A program made the translations under genes and the position numbers. Positions 51,395 through 60,364 of a stretch of DNA of 64,000 bases are shown here, piece after piece. Below the pieces are notes generated by a model. The model was not told where the DNA came from and did not search any database. It worked only from the letters and a program-made list of their open reading frames with translations. The stretch is from positions 1 to 64,000 of the forward strand of contig JAFUDV010000089.1 in the NCBI GenBank assembly GCA_017464245.1. The letters are read 5' to 3'. Source of the DNA: Bacteroidales bacterium (lineage in GTDB: Bacteria; Bacteroidota; Bacteroidia; Bacteroidales; UBA932). The stretch's first letter is position 1. Every line of letters starts with the position of its first letter.

Positions 51395-52396
51395 ATGGTT
51401 TCTTACAAAGAATTAGGTCTTGTGAACACCCGTGAGATGTTCGCGAAGGCAGTTGCCGGCGGTTACGCCATCCCGGCTTTCAACTTCAACAACATGGAGC
51501 AGCTCCAGGCCATCATCCAGGCCGCTGCCGAGACCAAGTCCCCGGTCATCCTCCAGGTTTCGAAGGGCGCCCGCAACTATGCGAACTCCACCCTTCTCCG
51601 CTACATGGCGGAAGGTGCCGTCGCTTATGCGAAGGAACTGGGCTGGGAGAATCCCCAGATCTGCCTCCATCTGGACCACGGTGACAGCTTCGAGCTGTGC
51701 AAGGACTGCGTGGACATGGGCTTCAGCTCCGTCATGATCGACGCTTCCTCCCTCCCCTACGAGGAGAACATCGCCCTCTCCAAGAAGGTCGCCGACTACG
51801 CCCATCAGTATGACGTGACCGTCGAGGCCGAACTCGGCGTGCTCGCCGGCGTGGAAGACGAGGTTTCCGCCGAGGAATCCCACTATACCCGTCCGGAAGA
51901 GGTCATCGACTTCGCCACCCGCACCGGCTGCGACTCCCTCGCCATCTCCGTCGGCACTTCCCACGGCGCCTACAAGTTCAAGCCCGAGCAGTGCACCCGC
52001 GACCCGAAGACCGGCAAGCTGGTTCCCCCGCCCCTCGCCTTCGACGTCCTCCACGAGATCGAGAAGAAGCTCCCCGGCTTCCCGATCGTCCTCCACGGCT
52101 CTTCCTCCGTCCCGCAGGAATATGTGGACATGTGCAACCAGTACGGCGGCAACCTCCCGAACGCCATCGGCATTCCTGAGGAGCAGCTCCGCGAGGCCGC
52201 GAAGAGCGCCGTCTGCAAGATCAACATCGACTCCGACAGCCGTCTGGCGATGACCGGTGCCATCCGCAAGCACCTGGCCGAGAACCCGGGTCACTTCGAT
52301 CCCCGCCAGTATCTCAAGCCCGCCCGCGAGGAGATGAAGAAGATGTACATGCACAAGATCATCAACGTCCTCGGTTCCGACGGCAAGGCCGAATAA
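51395..52396 (+). CDS. Class II fructose-bisphosphate aldolase
   Basis: A zinc-dependent glycolytic and gluconeogenic enzyme that splits fructose-1,6-bisphosphate. The 333-residue protein has PAFNFNNMEQLQAII, zinc-binding LHLDHGDSFELCK, SSVMIDASSLPYEENI, VEAELGVLAGVEDEV, SVGTSHGAYKF, VLHGSSSVP and INIDSDSRLAMTGAIR. Length matches other Bacteroidales enzymes. It is monocistronic, with a strong terminator. Confidence 0.95.
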   Translation: MVSYKELGLVNTREMFAKAVAGGYAIPAFNFNNMEQLQAIIQAAAETKSPVILQVSKGARNYANSTLLRYMAEGAVAYAKELGWENPQICLHLDHGDSFELCKDCVDMGFSSVMIDASSLPYEENIALSKKVADYAHQYDVTVEAELGVLAGVEDEVSAEESHYTRPEEVIDFATRTGCDSLAISVGTSHGAYKFKPEQCTRDPKTGKLVPPPLAFDVLHEIEKKLPGFPIVLHGSSSVPQEYVDMCNQYGGNLPNAIGIPEEQLREAAKSAVCKINIDSDSRLAMTGAIRKHLAENPGHFDPRQYLKPAREEMKKMYMHKIINVLGSDGKAE

Positions 52397-52417
52397 TCCA
52401 GGACAAGCCCATGAAAG

Positions 52418-52449
52418 ACGGTTCCCGCTTGCTCGGGGACCGTTTTTTT
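52418..52449 (+). terminator. Terminator of the aldolase gene
   Basis: ACGGTTCCCG (52418-52427) pairs with CGGGGACCGT (52434-52443, one G-T pair) and is followed by seven T's. Confidence 0.88.
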
Positions 52450-52451
52450 CG

Positions 52452-52459
52452 TAAGTTTG
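52452..52459 (+). promoter_or_regulatory. Promoter -7 box of the tricorn-like protease gene
   Basis: TAAGTTTG follows directly on the aldolase terminator's T-run. A TTG at 52429-52431, within the terminator loop, is 20 bases upstream and could be the -33 element, so terminator and promoter overlap. Confidence 0.45.
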
Positions 52460-52484
52460 TGAAAGCAACACACAAACCATCGAT

Positions 52485-55400
52485 ATGAAGCATTCCCTGA
52501 TGACGATCCTGCTGGCGGCCTCGCTCGCCGTCAGCGCGACGGCGCAGGCCGACGAGGCCCGCCTGATGCGCTTCCCTGCCACGAACGGCACCGAAGTCGC
52601 CTTCTCCTATGCCGGTGATCTCTGGACCGTTCCCGTGACGGGCGGCGAGGCCCGGCGGCTCACCTCGCACATCGGCTACGAGATGTTCGCCCGCTTCTCG
52701 CCGGACGGCAGGAGCATCGCCTTCACGGGCGAGTACGACGGCAACCGCGAAGTGTACCTGATTCCCGCCCAGGGCGGTGAACCGGTCCGGCTCACCTACA
52801 CCGCTACCAACGGACGTGACGACCTGGGCGACCGCATGGGGCCGAACAACATCGTGATGGGCTGGTCGCCGGACGGGAAACGGATCATCTACCGCAACCG
52901 GATCGGCGACGGCTTCCCCGGCAAGCTCTGGACGGTGGGTCCGGAAGGCGGGATGCCCACGGAGGTTCCGCTGCCGGAAGGCGGCTTCTGCTGCTGGTCC
53001 CCGGACGGGAAGAAACTGGCATACAACCGCGTGATGCGTGAATTCCGCACCTGGAAGTACTACCGGGGCGGCATGGCGGACGACATCTGGATTTATGACC
53101 CGAAGGCCGGGAAAGTGGAGAACGTCACCGAAAACGTCGCCCAGGACATCTTCCCGATGTGGATCGGCGAGGAGATTTTCTTCGCTTCCGACCGCGACAT
53201 GATCATGAACCTTTTCGTGTACAACACCCGCACGAAGACCACGGAGAAAGTTACGGACTTCAAGGAGTATGACGTGAAGTTCCCTTCCACCGACGGCAAG
53301 ACCATCGTTTTCGAGAACGGCGGATGGCTGTACCGGCTGGACCCGAAGGACCGAAAGGCCGTCAAGATTCCCGTAACGCTCGCATCCGACGACGTTTACG
53401 GCCGCACGGAACGCATGAATGTCGCGGCAAAGCGCACCGGCATGAGCCTGTCCCCGGACGGGAGCCGGATGGTCGTGACCGCCCGCGGCGAAGTGTTCGA
53501 CGTGCCCGTGGAGAAGGGCGTGACCCGCAACATCAGCCGGACGCCCGGCTCCAACGACCGCAGCGCGGACTGGAGCCCGGACGGCCAGTGGATCGCCTGG
53601 ATCGGCGACGCCACCGGCGAGACCGAGATCTACCTGTACGATGCGGTAAAGGGCGGTGAGCCGGTCCAGGTAACAAAAGGCACCGACACCTACATCCGAT
53701 CCATCCAATGGAGCCCCGACAGCAAGCATATCCTGTACGGGGACCGGAAGAACCGTCTGGTGGAGGTCGATCCCTTCGCGAAGACCCGCCGCACAGTGAT
53801 GGAGAATCCCGAGGCCGAGTTCCGCGGCGTGGAGTATTCCCCGGACAGCAAATGGATTGCCTACACCAAGCCCGCTTCCAACGAAATGTCCATCGTGTAC
53901 CTTTACAACCTGGACACCCGGAAGGAGTATCCGGTCACCGAACGCTGGTACAACAGCGGCAGCCCCACTTTCAGCGCCGATGGCAAGTACCTCATCTTCA
54001 CGTCCGACCGCGACCTGAACCCGCAGTACAGCCGGATCGAGTGGAACTACGCCTATGGCGACATGTCCGGCGTGTACATGGCGATGCTTGCCAAGGATAC
54101 GCCTTCCCCGCTGATCGCCAAGGACCCGGAAGTGAACGCCGGGAAGCCGGAAGGCCAGAAGTCCGAAGGCAAGGCCGATGTCCGGATCGACCCGGACGGC
54201 ATCGGAAGCCGCATCATCAAGCTGCCGGTGAAGGGACGCGGCTTCTACAGTGACGGCGCCAAGCTCTGGTACGGCGGCGGCCGCGGCACCCGCGTCTTCG
54301 ACTTCTCCACCGGCAAGGACGAGGAATGCACCGAGGCCCGGATGATGGCCCGCAACGGAGACAAGAAGGCCCTCTTCACGAAGGGCCGCGACCTGTATGT
54401 CGCCGCTCCCGGTCCCAAGGTGGGCCTGAAGGACAAGGTGGCGCTGGACGGCCTGGTGGCCACGGTCGATTACGCCCGGGAATGGCCCCAGCTCTATGAC
54501 GAGGTATGGCGCGCCTTCCGCGACGGCTACTATCTGGAGAACATGCACGGACGCGACTGGAAGGCCGTCAAGGCCAAGTACGAGGTGCTCATTCCCTATG
54601 CCAAGACCCGCCTGGACGTGAACTACGTCATCGGCGAGATGATTTCCGAGGTGGCGAGCGGCCATGCCTACGTGTCCGCGCCGGCCGACTATCCCAAACC
54701 GGAGCGCATCCCGATGGGCCTGCTCGGTGCCGAACTGTCCAAGGTGAAAGACGGGTTCCGCATCGACCGCATCCTGCAGGGGGCGACCTACCGCGAGGAA
54801 CTCCGTTCCCCGCTCCAGGAGCCCGGCCTCGGCGTGAAGGAAGGCGACGTGATCACCGCCATCGACGGCGTGTCCCTCAAGGACGTGGACAACATCTACA
54901 AATGCCTCGTGGGCAAGGCCGACGTCCTCACGGAGCTCACCGTCGGCGGGAAGAAGGTGATTGTCAAGCCCATTGCCGACGAGTATCCGCTGTACCACTA
55001 CGAGTGGATCCTGAAGAACATCCGGACCGTCGAGGAGAAGTCCGGCGGCAAGGTGGGCTACATCTACATCCCCGACATGGGTGCGGAAGGCCTGAACGAA
55101 TGGGCCCGCTACTACTATCCGCAGCTGGACAAGGAAGCCCTGATCATCGACGACCGCGAGAACGGCGGCGGAAACATTTCCCCGATGATCATCGAACGCC
55201 TCCAGCGCGAGGTATATCGGATGACCATGCGCCGCGGCTCCACCCGGACCGGCACCGTTCCGGAAGGCACCCACACCGGACCGAAAGTGCTGCTGATCAA
55301 CAAGTACTCCGCATCGGACGGCGACCTCTTCCCGTGGAGCTTCAAGGCCAACAACCTGGGTACGGTCATCGGTACGCGCACCTGGGGCGGCATCGTGGGC

Positions 55401-55676
55401 ATCAGCGGATCGCTCCCCTACATGGACGGCACCGACGTCCGCGTCCCGTTCTTCACGAACTACGATGCGAAGACCGGACAGTGGATCGTGGAGAACCACG
55501 GCGTGGACCCGGACATCCTCCTGGACAATGACCCCGTCCGCGAATACGCCGGCGAGGACCAGCAGCTGGAGAAGGCCATCGAGGTGGCCCTTGAACAGAT
55601 CAAGGACCGCAAACCCCTCCCCGGCATCCCCGCCCCGCGCACCTTCAAGGACCTCGGCCTTCCCGAAATGCCGTAA
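52485..55676 (+). CDS. Tricorn-like S41-family protease with beta-propeller
   Basis: The 1063-residue exported protein has a signal peptide (about 1-22). A large propeller region follows (about 25-640) with WD40-like SPDG repeats (RFSPDGRSIAFTGEYDGNREVY, WSPDGKRIIYRN). Then come a tricorn C1 region with PDZ (about 680-860: GVKEGDVITAIDGVSLKDVDN) and an S41 core with the nucleophile in KYSASDGD (S944), followed by GTRTWGGIVG. Bacteroidetes homologues are thought to trim peptides in the periplasm; substrates are unknown. Confidence 0.92.
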   Translation: MKHSLMTILLAASLAVSATAQADEARLMRFPATNGTEVAFSYAGDLWTVPVTGGEARRLTSHIGYEMFARFSPDGRSIAFTGEYDGNREVYLIPAQGGEPVRLTYTATNGRDDLGDRMGPNNIVMGWSPDGKRIIYRNRIGDGFPGKLWTVGPEGGMPTEVPLPEGGFCCWSPDGKKLAYNRVMREFRTWKYYRGGMADDIWIYDPKAGKVENVTENVAQDIFPMWIGEEIFFASDRDMIMNLFVYNTRTKTTEKVTDFKEYDVKFPSTDGKTIVFENGGWLYRLDPKDRKAVKIPVTLASDDVYGRTERMNVAAKRTGMSLSPDGSRMVVTARGEVFDVPVEKGVTRNISRTPGSNDRSADWSPDGQWIAWIGDATGETEIYLYDAVKGGEPVQVTKGTDTYIRSIQWSPDSKHILYGDRKNRLVEVDPFAKTRRTVMENPEAEFRGVEYSPDSKWIAYTKPASNEMSIVYLYNLDTRKEYPVTERWYNSGSPTFSADGKYLIFTSDRDLNPQYSRIEWNYAYGDMSGVYMAMLAKDTPSPLIAKDPEVNAGKPEGQKSEGKADVRIDPDGIGSRIIKLPVKGRGFYSDGAKLWYGGGRGTRVFDFSTGKDEECTEARMMARNGDKKALFTKGRDLYVAAPGPKVGLKDKVALDGLVATVDYAREWPQLYDEVWRAFRDGYYLENMHGRDWKAVKAKYEVLIPYAKTRLDVNYVIGEMISEVASGHAYVSAPADYPKPERIPMGLLGAELSKVKDGFRIDRILQGATYREELRSPLQEPGLGVKEGDVITAIDGVSLKDVDNIYKCLVGKADVLTELTVGGKKVIVKPIADEYPLYHYEWILKNIRTVEEKSGGKVGYIYIPDMGAEGLNEWARYYYPQLDKEALIIDDRENGGGNISPMIIERLQREVYRMTMRRGSTRTGTVPEGTHTGPKVLLINKYSASDGDLFPWSFKANNLGTVIGTRTWGGIVGISGSLPYMDGTDVRVPFFTNYDAKTGQWIVENHGVDPDILLDNDPVREYAGEDQQLEKAIEVALEQIKDRKPLPGIPAPRTFKDLGLPEMP

Positions 55677-55717
55677 CAGCGCGATTTCCTTAAACCCTGA
55701 TTCTCAATCGATTATGC

Positions 55718-55753
55718 AAACGAACCTGGTAAAAAGTTACCAGGTTCGTTTTC
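55718..55753. terminator. Bidirectional terminator between the tricorn-like and copA genes
   Basis: A perfect 15-base stem, 55718-55732 pairing with 55737-55751 around AAAG, ends in TTTT on the plus strand and has an A-run before it. It separates two convergent genes. Confidence 0.88.
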
Positions 55754-57937
55754 CTATTTCCGCAGGCGGAGGGAGTTTGTCACCACGCAGATGCTGGAGA
55801 GGGCCATGCAGGCGGCGGCGACCATCGGGTTCAGCAGGAAGCCTGTGAAGGGATATAGGACGCCTGCTGCGACGGGGACGGCCAGGAGGTTGTAGAAGAA
55901 GGCCCAGAAGAGGTTTTCGCGGATGACCGCCACCGTGCGCCTGGACAGGCGGATGAGGTCGCGGATCTTCGTCAGGTCGGAGGAGACGATGGTCACCTGG
56001 GCCGTGTCGATGGCGATGTCGCTGCCCTGTCCCATGGCGATCCCGAGGTCGGCCTGCGCCAGGGCGGCGCTGTCGTTGATGCCGTCGCCCACCATGGCAA
56101 CCTTCTTCCCGGCGGCCTGGAGCGATTTCACGTATTCGGCCTTGTCCTGCGGAAGGACATGGGCCTTGACGTGACGGATATCCGTAGCGATGGCAATGTG
56201 GCGGGCAGCCACTTCATTGTCACCGGTAAGCATATGGATTTCAATACCTTGCGCCTGAAGGGCCTTTACAGCCTGGATGGAAGTGTCCTTCAATTCGTCG
56301 GAGAGGGCGAGGACGCCATGGACTTTCGAGCGGTCAAAGAGCAGCGTCACCGTATACCCCGCGTCCATCCAGGTGCCGATGCTGTCGGCGACCATCGGGT
56401 TCGTCACTTCGGGGATGGAGCCCAGCACTTCGTGCAGAAGTTCGAGGTTACCCACATAATAACGGGTTCCGGCAACAGTGCCGGCGATGCCCTTGCCCAG
56501 GATGGCCTCAAAGCCCTCCACGGGCAGGTCCTCACAGCCGCGCAGGGACTCGCACACGGCGATGGCCAGCGGATGGTCGGAGCGGTGCTCCAGGGCGTAA
56601 AGCACATCGCGGAGGTTCAGCTCCGACGGATCGTCCTCGGTCGTAACCGCAGGATCCCAGACGGATTCCACCACCGAGGGCTTGCCCTCGGTAAGCGTGC
56701 CGGTCTTGTCCATGACGACGGCATCGACCTTCCGCGCCAGCTGGAGGCTCTCCGCATCCTTGATGAGGATGCCCTTGGAGGCGCCGTTGCCGATGCCCGC
56801 GATGATGGCTGTGGGCGTTGCCAGGCCCAGCGAGCACGGGCAGGCGATCACCAGCACCGTGACCATCGCCAGCAGGCCGAGGGTCACTTCCCCGCTCAGC
56901 GCCCAGATGAGGAGTGTCAGCAGGGACAGGCCGATGATGACCGGCACGAAGACCGCCGCAATGCGGTCCACCGTCTTCTGGATGGGGGCTTTCGAGCCCT
57001 GCGCATCCCGTACCATGCGGATGATGCCGGACAGGAGGGTATCGCCCCCGACCTTTTCCACCCGGACCGTCAGGGCGCCTTTCTGGTTGATGGTTCCCGC
57101 ATAGACCTTGCCACCGGCCTGCTTGAGGGCCGGAACCGGTTCGCCGGTGAGCATGCTTTCATCGACATAGGAAGTGCCGTCCACGACGGTTCCGTCCACA
57201 CCCAGGCGCTCCCCCGGCTTGACGAGGATCTGCTCCCCGGGGCGGGCCGGCGCCTCCTTGGGCTGCAGGCCCATGAGGGCGCGGATGGCCGCGGTCGTGG
57301 AATGCTTCGCCCGCTCCTCCAGCAGCCGGCCGACGAGGATGAAGGCGACGATCATGGTCGCCGATTCGAAATACAGGTGCGCCTCCAGTCCCTGAGAAGT
57401 CCAGACCTGCGGGAACAGGAGGTTGAAAACGCTGAAAAGATAGGAGATGGATACCGACAGGGCGACGAGCGTGTCCATGTTGGCGCTCCCGTGCCGGAGG
57501 GCACTGAAGCCGGCCTTGAAGAACCGACGTCCGCACCAGAACACCACCGGGGTCGCCAGGGCCCACAGGACGAACCCTTTGCCCGGGAAATCCCGGAAGC
57601 CCATGCCCAGCAGCATTACCAGCGCTGCCAGGATACCGGCGAGCAGCGTATCCTTCTCGAGGGCTTTGTAGGCGTCCTGCCGGGCTATCTCGGCTTCCGA
57701 GTCTGCCTCGTCGTCCGTCCCGTCCACGAGCAGGTCATACCCCGCGTCCCGGACGGTCTTCTGCAGTTCGCCGGGCGTTGTCACGGCGGGATCATAATCC
57801 ACCTGCGCCGTATTGGAAGCCAGCGACACGTTGACCCCCGAAACGCCCTTGGCGCCTTTCAGCGCCCCTTCCACCCGGGCCACGCATGCGGCGCATCCCA
57901 TTCCCTGCACCGGGAAATTCCTTCTTTTCGTACTCAT
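55754..57937 (-). CDS. copA: Copper-exporting P1B-type ATPase
   Basis: The 727-residue pump has one N-terminal heavy-metal domain ([17 protein letters not shown], CxxC about residues 15-18) and eight membrane helices. The Cu+-type CPC motif lies in [16 protein letters not shown], the phosphorylation site in [16 protein letters not shown] in the nucleotide-binding domain ([10 protein letters not shown]) and [20 protein letters not shown] near the end. It exports Cu+ from the cytoplasm using ATP. Its start overlaps the trpS stop by four bases, an odd pairing of a metal pump with a housekeeping synthetase. Confidence 0.94.
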   Translation of the reverse strand: MSTKRRNFPVQGMGCAACVARVEGALKGAKGVSGVNVSLASNTAQVDYDPAVTTPGELQKTVRDAGYDLLVDGTDDEADSEAEIARQDAYKALEKDTLLAGILAALVMLLGMGFRDFPGKGFVLWALATPVVFWCGRRFFKAGFSALRHGSANMDTLVALSVSISYLFSVFNLLFPQVWTSQGLEAHLYFESATMIVAFILVGRLLEERAKHSTTAAIRALMGLQPKEAPARPGEQILVKPGERLGVDGTVVDGTSYVDESMLTGEPVPALKQAGGKVYAGTINQKGALTVRVEKVGGDTLLSGIIRMVRDAQGSKAPIQKTVDRIAAVFVPVIIGLSLLTLLIWALSGEVTLGLLAMVTVLVIACPCSLGLATPTAIIAGIGNGASKGILIKDAESLQLARKVDAVVMDKTGTLTEGKPSVVESVWDPAVTTEDDPSELNLRDVLYALEHRSDHPLAIAVCESLRGCEDLPVEGFEAILGKGIAGTVAGTRYYVGNLELLHEVLGSIPEVTNPMVADSIGTWMDAGYTVTLLFDRSKVHGVLALSDELKDTSIQAVKALQAQGIEIHMLTGDNEVAARHIAIATDIRHVKAHVLPQDKAEYVKSLQAAGKKVAMVGDGINDSAALAQADLGIAMGQGSDIAIDTAQVTIVSSDLTKIRDLIRLSRRTVAVIRENLFWAFFYNLLAVPVAAGVLYPFTGFLLNPMVAAACMALSSICVVTNSLRLRK

Positions 57938-59052
57938 TGCTGACGGTATTTCGCAGCCTGGTCGGCGATGAGGGCGGCATCGTCGAAGTAGTTGATCTGC
58001 ATGGCGTCCTTCATCTCGTGGAGAGTCTGCGCCGCAACCTCACGGGCGGCTTCGGAGCCCTTGCGAAGGATGTTGTACACTTCGGGGATGTCCTGCTCGT
58101 ACTCGTGACGGCGGGCGCGGATGGGCTCCAGCCGGTCGTGAAGGACATTGATCAGGAATTTCTTGCACTTCATGTCGCCGAGGCCGCCGCGCTGGTAGTG
58201 GTCCTTGACCTCCTGGAGGTTCCGGTACTCCGGCCAGAACTTTGCGAAATCGCTGTCCTCGCAGAAAGCATCCAGATACGTGAAGACCGTATTGCCCTCG
58301 ATCTTGCCGGGATCTTCCACGCGGAGATGGCCAGGGTCGGTGAACATGCCCTTGACCTTGCGTTCCATTTCCTTCGGATCCTCCGAGAGATAGATGCAGT
58401 TGCCGAGGGACTTGCTCATCTTCGCCTTGCCGTCGGTGCCGGGGAGGCGGCGGCAGGCCAGGTTGGAGGGCAGCAGGATGGAGGGTTCCACCAGCACGTC
58501 GCACTTGTAGGTGCCGTTGAAGCTGCGGACAATCTCGCGGCACTGCTCGATCATGGGTTCCTGGTCCTCGCCCACGGGGACTGTCGTCGCCTTGCAGAAG
58601 CAGATGTCGGCCGCCTGAGAAATCGGATAGGTGAAGAAGCCCACCGGGAGGCCGCGCTGGTTGTCGTCCTGCGTTTCGCCGTTGTGGAAACCACGGAGGG
58701 CCATTTCCGTCTTCACGGTGGGGTTGCGCTGGAGGCGCTGGACGGTCACCAGGTTCGAGAAGAACTGCGTCATTTCATGCAGCTCGGGAATCTGGCTCTG
58801 GATGAAGAGCGTGACCTTCTGCGGGTCCAGGCCGCAGGAGAGGTAGTCCAGGGCCACCTCGATAATATTCTGGCGTACCTTCTCGGGGTTGTCGGCATTG
58901 TCGGTCAGTGCCTGCACGTCGGCGATGAACACGAACATGCGGTCATAGTCCCCTTCGTTCTGGAGGAGGACGCGGTTACGGAGCGAGCCCACATAGTGGC
59001 CCAGGTGGAGCTTACCGGTAGGACGGTCGCCTGTAAGGATAATTCTTCCCAT
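57934..59052 (-). CDS. trpS: Tryptophanyl-tRNA synthetase
   Basis: Charges tRNA-Trp. The 372-residue class I synthetase has [12 protein letters not shown] (11-22, the HIGH-type motif), [19 protein letters not shown] and KMSKS (211-215). Some bacterial TrpRS genes are tryptophan-regulated by a T-box or leader peptide; only 70 bases separate it from the next gene, and I see no such leader. Confidence 0.95.
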   Translation of the reverse strand: MGRIILTGDRPTGKLHLGHYVGSLRNRVLLQNEGDYDRMFVFIADVQALTDNADNPEKVRQNIIEVALDYLSCGLDPQKVTLFIQSQIPELHEMTQFFSNLVTVQRLQRNPTVKTEMALRGFHNGETQDDNQRGLPVGFFTYPISQAADICFCKATTVPVGEDQEPMIEQCREIVRSFNGTYKCDVLVEPSILLPSNLACRRLPGTDGKAKMSKSLGNCIYLSEDPKEMERKVKGMFTDPGHLRVEDPGKIEGNTVFTYLDAFCEDSDFAKFWPEYRNLQEVKDHYQRGGLGDMKCKKFLINVLHDRLEPIRARRHEYEQDIPEVYNILRKGSEAAREVAAQTLHEMKDAMQINYFDDAALIADQAAKYRQQ

Positions 59053-59071
59053 AGTTTTCTCTAATAGCTTA

Positions 59072-59079
59072 CAAAGATA
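59072..59079 (-). promoter_or_regulatory. Promoter -7 box of the trpS-copA transcript
   Basis: Minus-strand TATCTTTG lies 19 bases before the trpS ATG. Confidence 0.5.
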
Positions 59080-59092
59080 AGCATTTTATGCG

Positions 59093-59100
59093 TACTTTTG
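59093..59100 (+). promoter_or_regulatory. Promoter -7 box of the SGNH esterase gene
   Basis: TACTTTTG lies 22 bases before the ATG at 59123, divergent from the trpS promoter. Confidence 0.5.
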
Positions 59101-59122
59101 TGAAAACCAACCGCCGTTACCC

Positions 59123-60193
59123 ATGAAAAAACCGGTTTCCCTGCTGCTTGCGGCCCTGCTTGCCGCCGCTCCCCTTTCCGCCCAGGTCTACACCGAAGCT
59201 TCCGACCTGACCCTCATCGGCAAGATCATCGACACGCCCAACCCGTACCACCGCGTGGATACGGTCCGGTACAAGGGCTTCACCAAGGGCGAGAACCTGC
59301 AGGTGCGCTGCCCGGCCGGCCTCGCGGTCCTGTTCCGGACCGACGCCACCACGATCACGCTCGCGGCGGACGGTGATTTCACCTACCAGTCCAACAACAC
59401 GATGCGGCTCGCCTCCCACGGCTTCGACCTGTACATCCGCCGGGACGGGGACTGGCTCTGGGCCGCCGCCTGCGCCCCGGCTCCCCGCAACCCCAAGGAG
59501 CCCATGACCCTGATTTCGGACATGCGCCCGGGCCTGAAGGAATGCCTGCTGTACCTGCCCATCTACAGCGAGCTGCATTCCCTCCGCATCGGCGTCCCGG
59601 AGGGAGCCTCCCTGGAAGCCATGGACAGTCCCTTCCGGCACCGGATTGCCGTCTTCGGCTCCAGCTACACGCACGGGATTTCCACCAGCCGCGCCGGCAT
59701 GTCCTATCCGGACCAGTTCACCCGCCACACAGGCCTGCAGATGCTTTCGCTCGGGTGCAGCGGAAACTGCAAGATGCAGCCGTATTTCGCTGACGTACTG
59801 GAAGATGTCGATGCGGACGCCTTCCTGTTCGACGCCTTCTCCAACCCTTCGGCCAAAATGATCGAGGAGCGGCTCTTCCCCTTCATCGAACGCCTCCAGG
59901 CCGCCCATCCGGGGAAACCCCTCATCTTCCAGCAGACCATCTACCGCGAGCGGCGGAACTTCAACACGGCGGTGGAACGGACGGAGGCCGCCAAGCAGCA
60001 CATGGCCGACAGCCTGATGAGAATCGCCGTCCGGCGCTACAAGGACGTCTATTACATCAAACCGTCCGCCTCGACCCCCTTGCAGGAGTCTTCGGTGGAC
60101 GGTATTCATCCCGACGATTACGGGTATTACTGCTGGTCGCGCTCCATCGAAAAGCCCCTGAAGAAGATCCTCCGCAAGTACGGGATCCGGTGA
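59123..60193 (+). CDS. Secreted SGNH/GDSL-family esterase
   Basis: The 356-residue protein has a signal peptide (about 1-20, LSAQ). A beta-sandwich SGNH_N-type domain follows (about 25-160: VRYKGFTKGENLQVRCPAGLAVLFRTDATTI), then an SGNH hydrolase domain (about 168-356) with FGSSYTHG (catalytic Ser 180 or 181), SCGNCKM-like CSGNCKM, and the DGIHPDD block (D326, H329). Such two-domain proteins are often carbohydrate esterases that remove acetyl groups. No PUL partner lies beside it. Confidence 0.87.
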   Translation: MKKPVSLLLAALLAAAPLSAQVYTEASDLTLIGKIIDTPNPYHRVDTVRYKGFTKGENLQVRCPAGLAVLFRTDATTITLAADGDFTYQSNNTMRLASHGFDLYIRRDGDWLWAAACAPAPRNPKEPMTLISDMRPGLKECLLYLPIYSELHSLRIGVPEGASLEAMDSPFRHRIAVFGSSYTHGISTSRAGMSYPDQFTRHTGLQMLSLGCSGNCKMQPYFADVLEDVDADAFLFDAFSNPSAKMIEERLFPFIERLQAAHPGKPLIFQQTIYRERRNFNTAVERTEAAKQHMADSLMRIAVRRYKDVYYIKPSASTPLQESSVDGIHPDDYGYYCWSRSIEKPLKKILRKYGIR

Positions 60194-60260
60194 TGAGAAC
60201 AGGGCCCGCGGGCGCAATTTCCATAATCCACTGACTCTTAACTAGTTGCAAAACAGCATC

Positions 60261-60294
60261 CCGCAGCCCCATCGGAAATCCGGGAGGCCTGCGG
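60261..60294 (+). terminator. Weak terminator-like hairpin after the SGNH gene
   Basis: CCGCAG (60261-60266) pairs with CTGCGG (60289-60294), with further inner pairing including CGG/CCG, but only a mixed TTCGTCGTTT follows. The remaining gene-free stretch (60194-60364) shows nothing else I can name. Confidence 0.4.
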
Positions 60295-60364
60295 TTCGTC
60301 GTTTCGCAAATCCATGAAAACCAATTATTTCTCGTCTGACAACCCGCAGGCTAGCTTGCCAGGT

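Noticed and set aside
52362..55499. A 1045-codon open frame antisense to the tricorn-like protease
   Set aside because: Its length reflects high third-position GC on the coding strand; no start context or family is seen.
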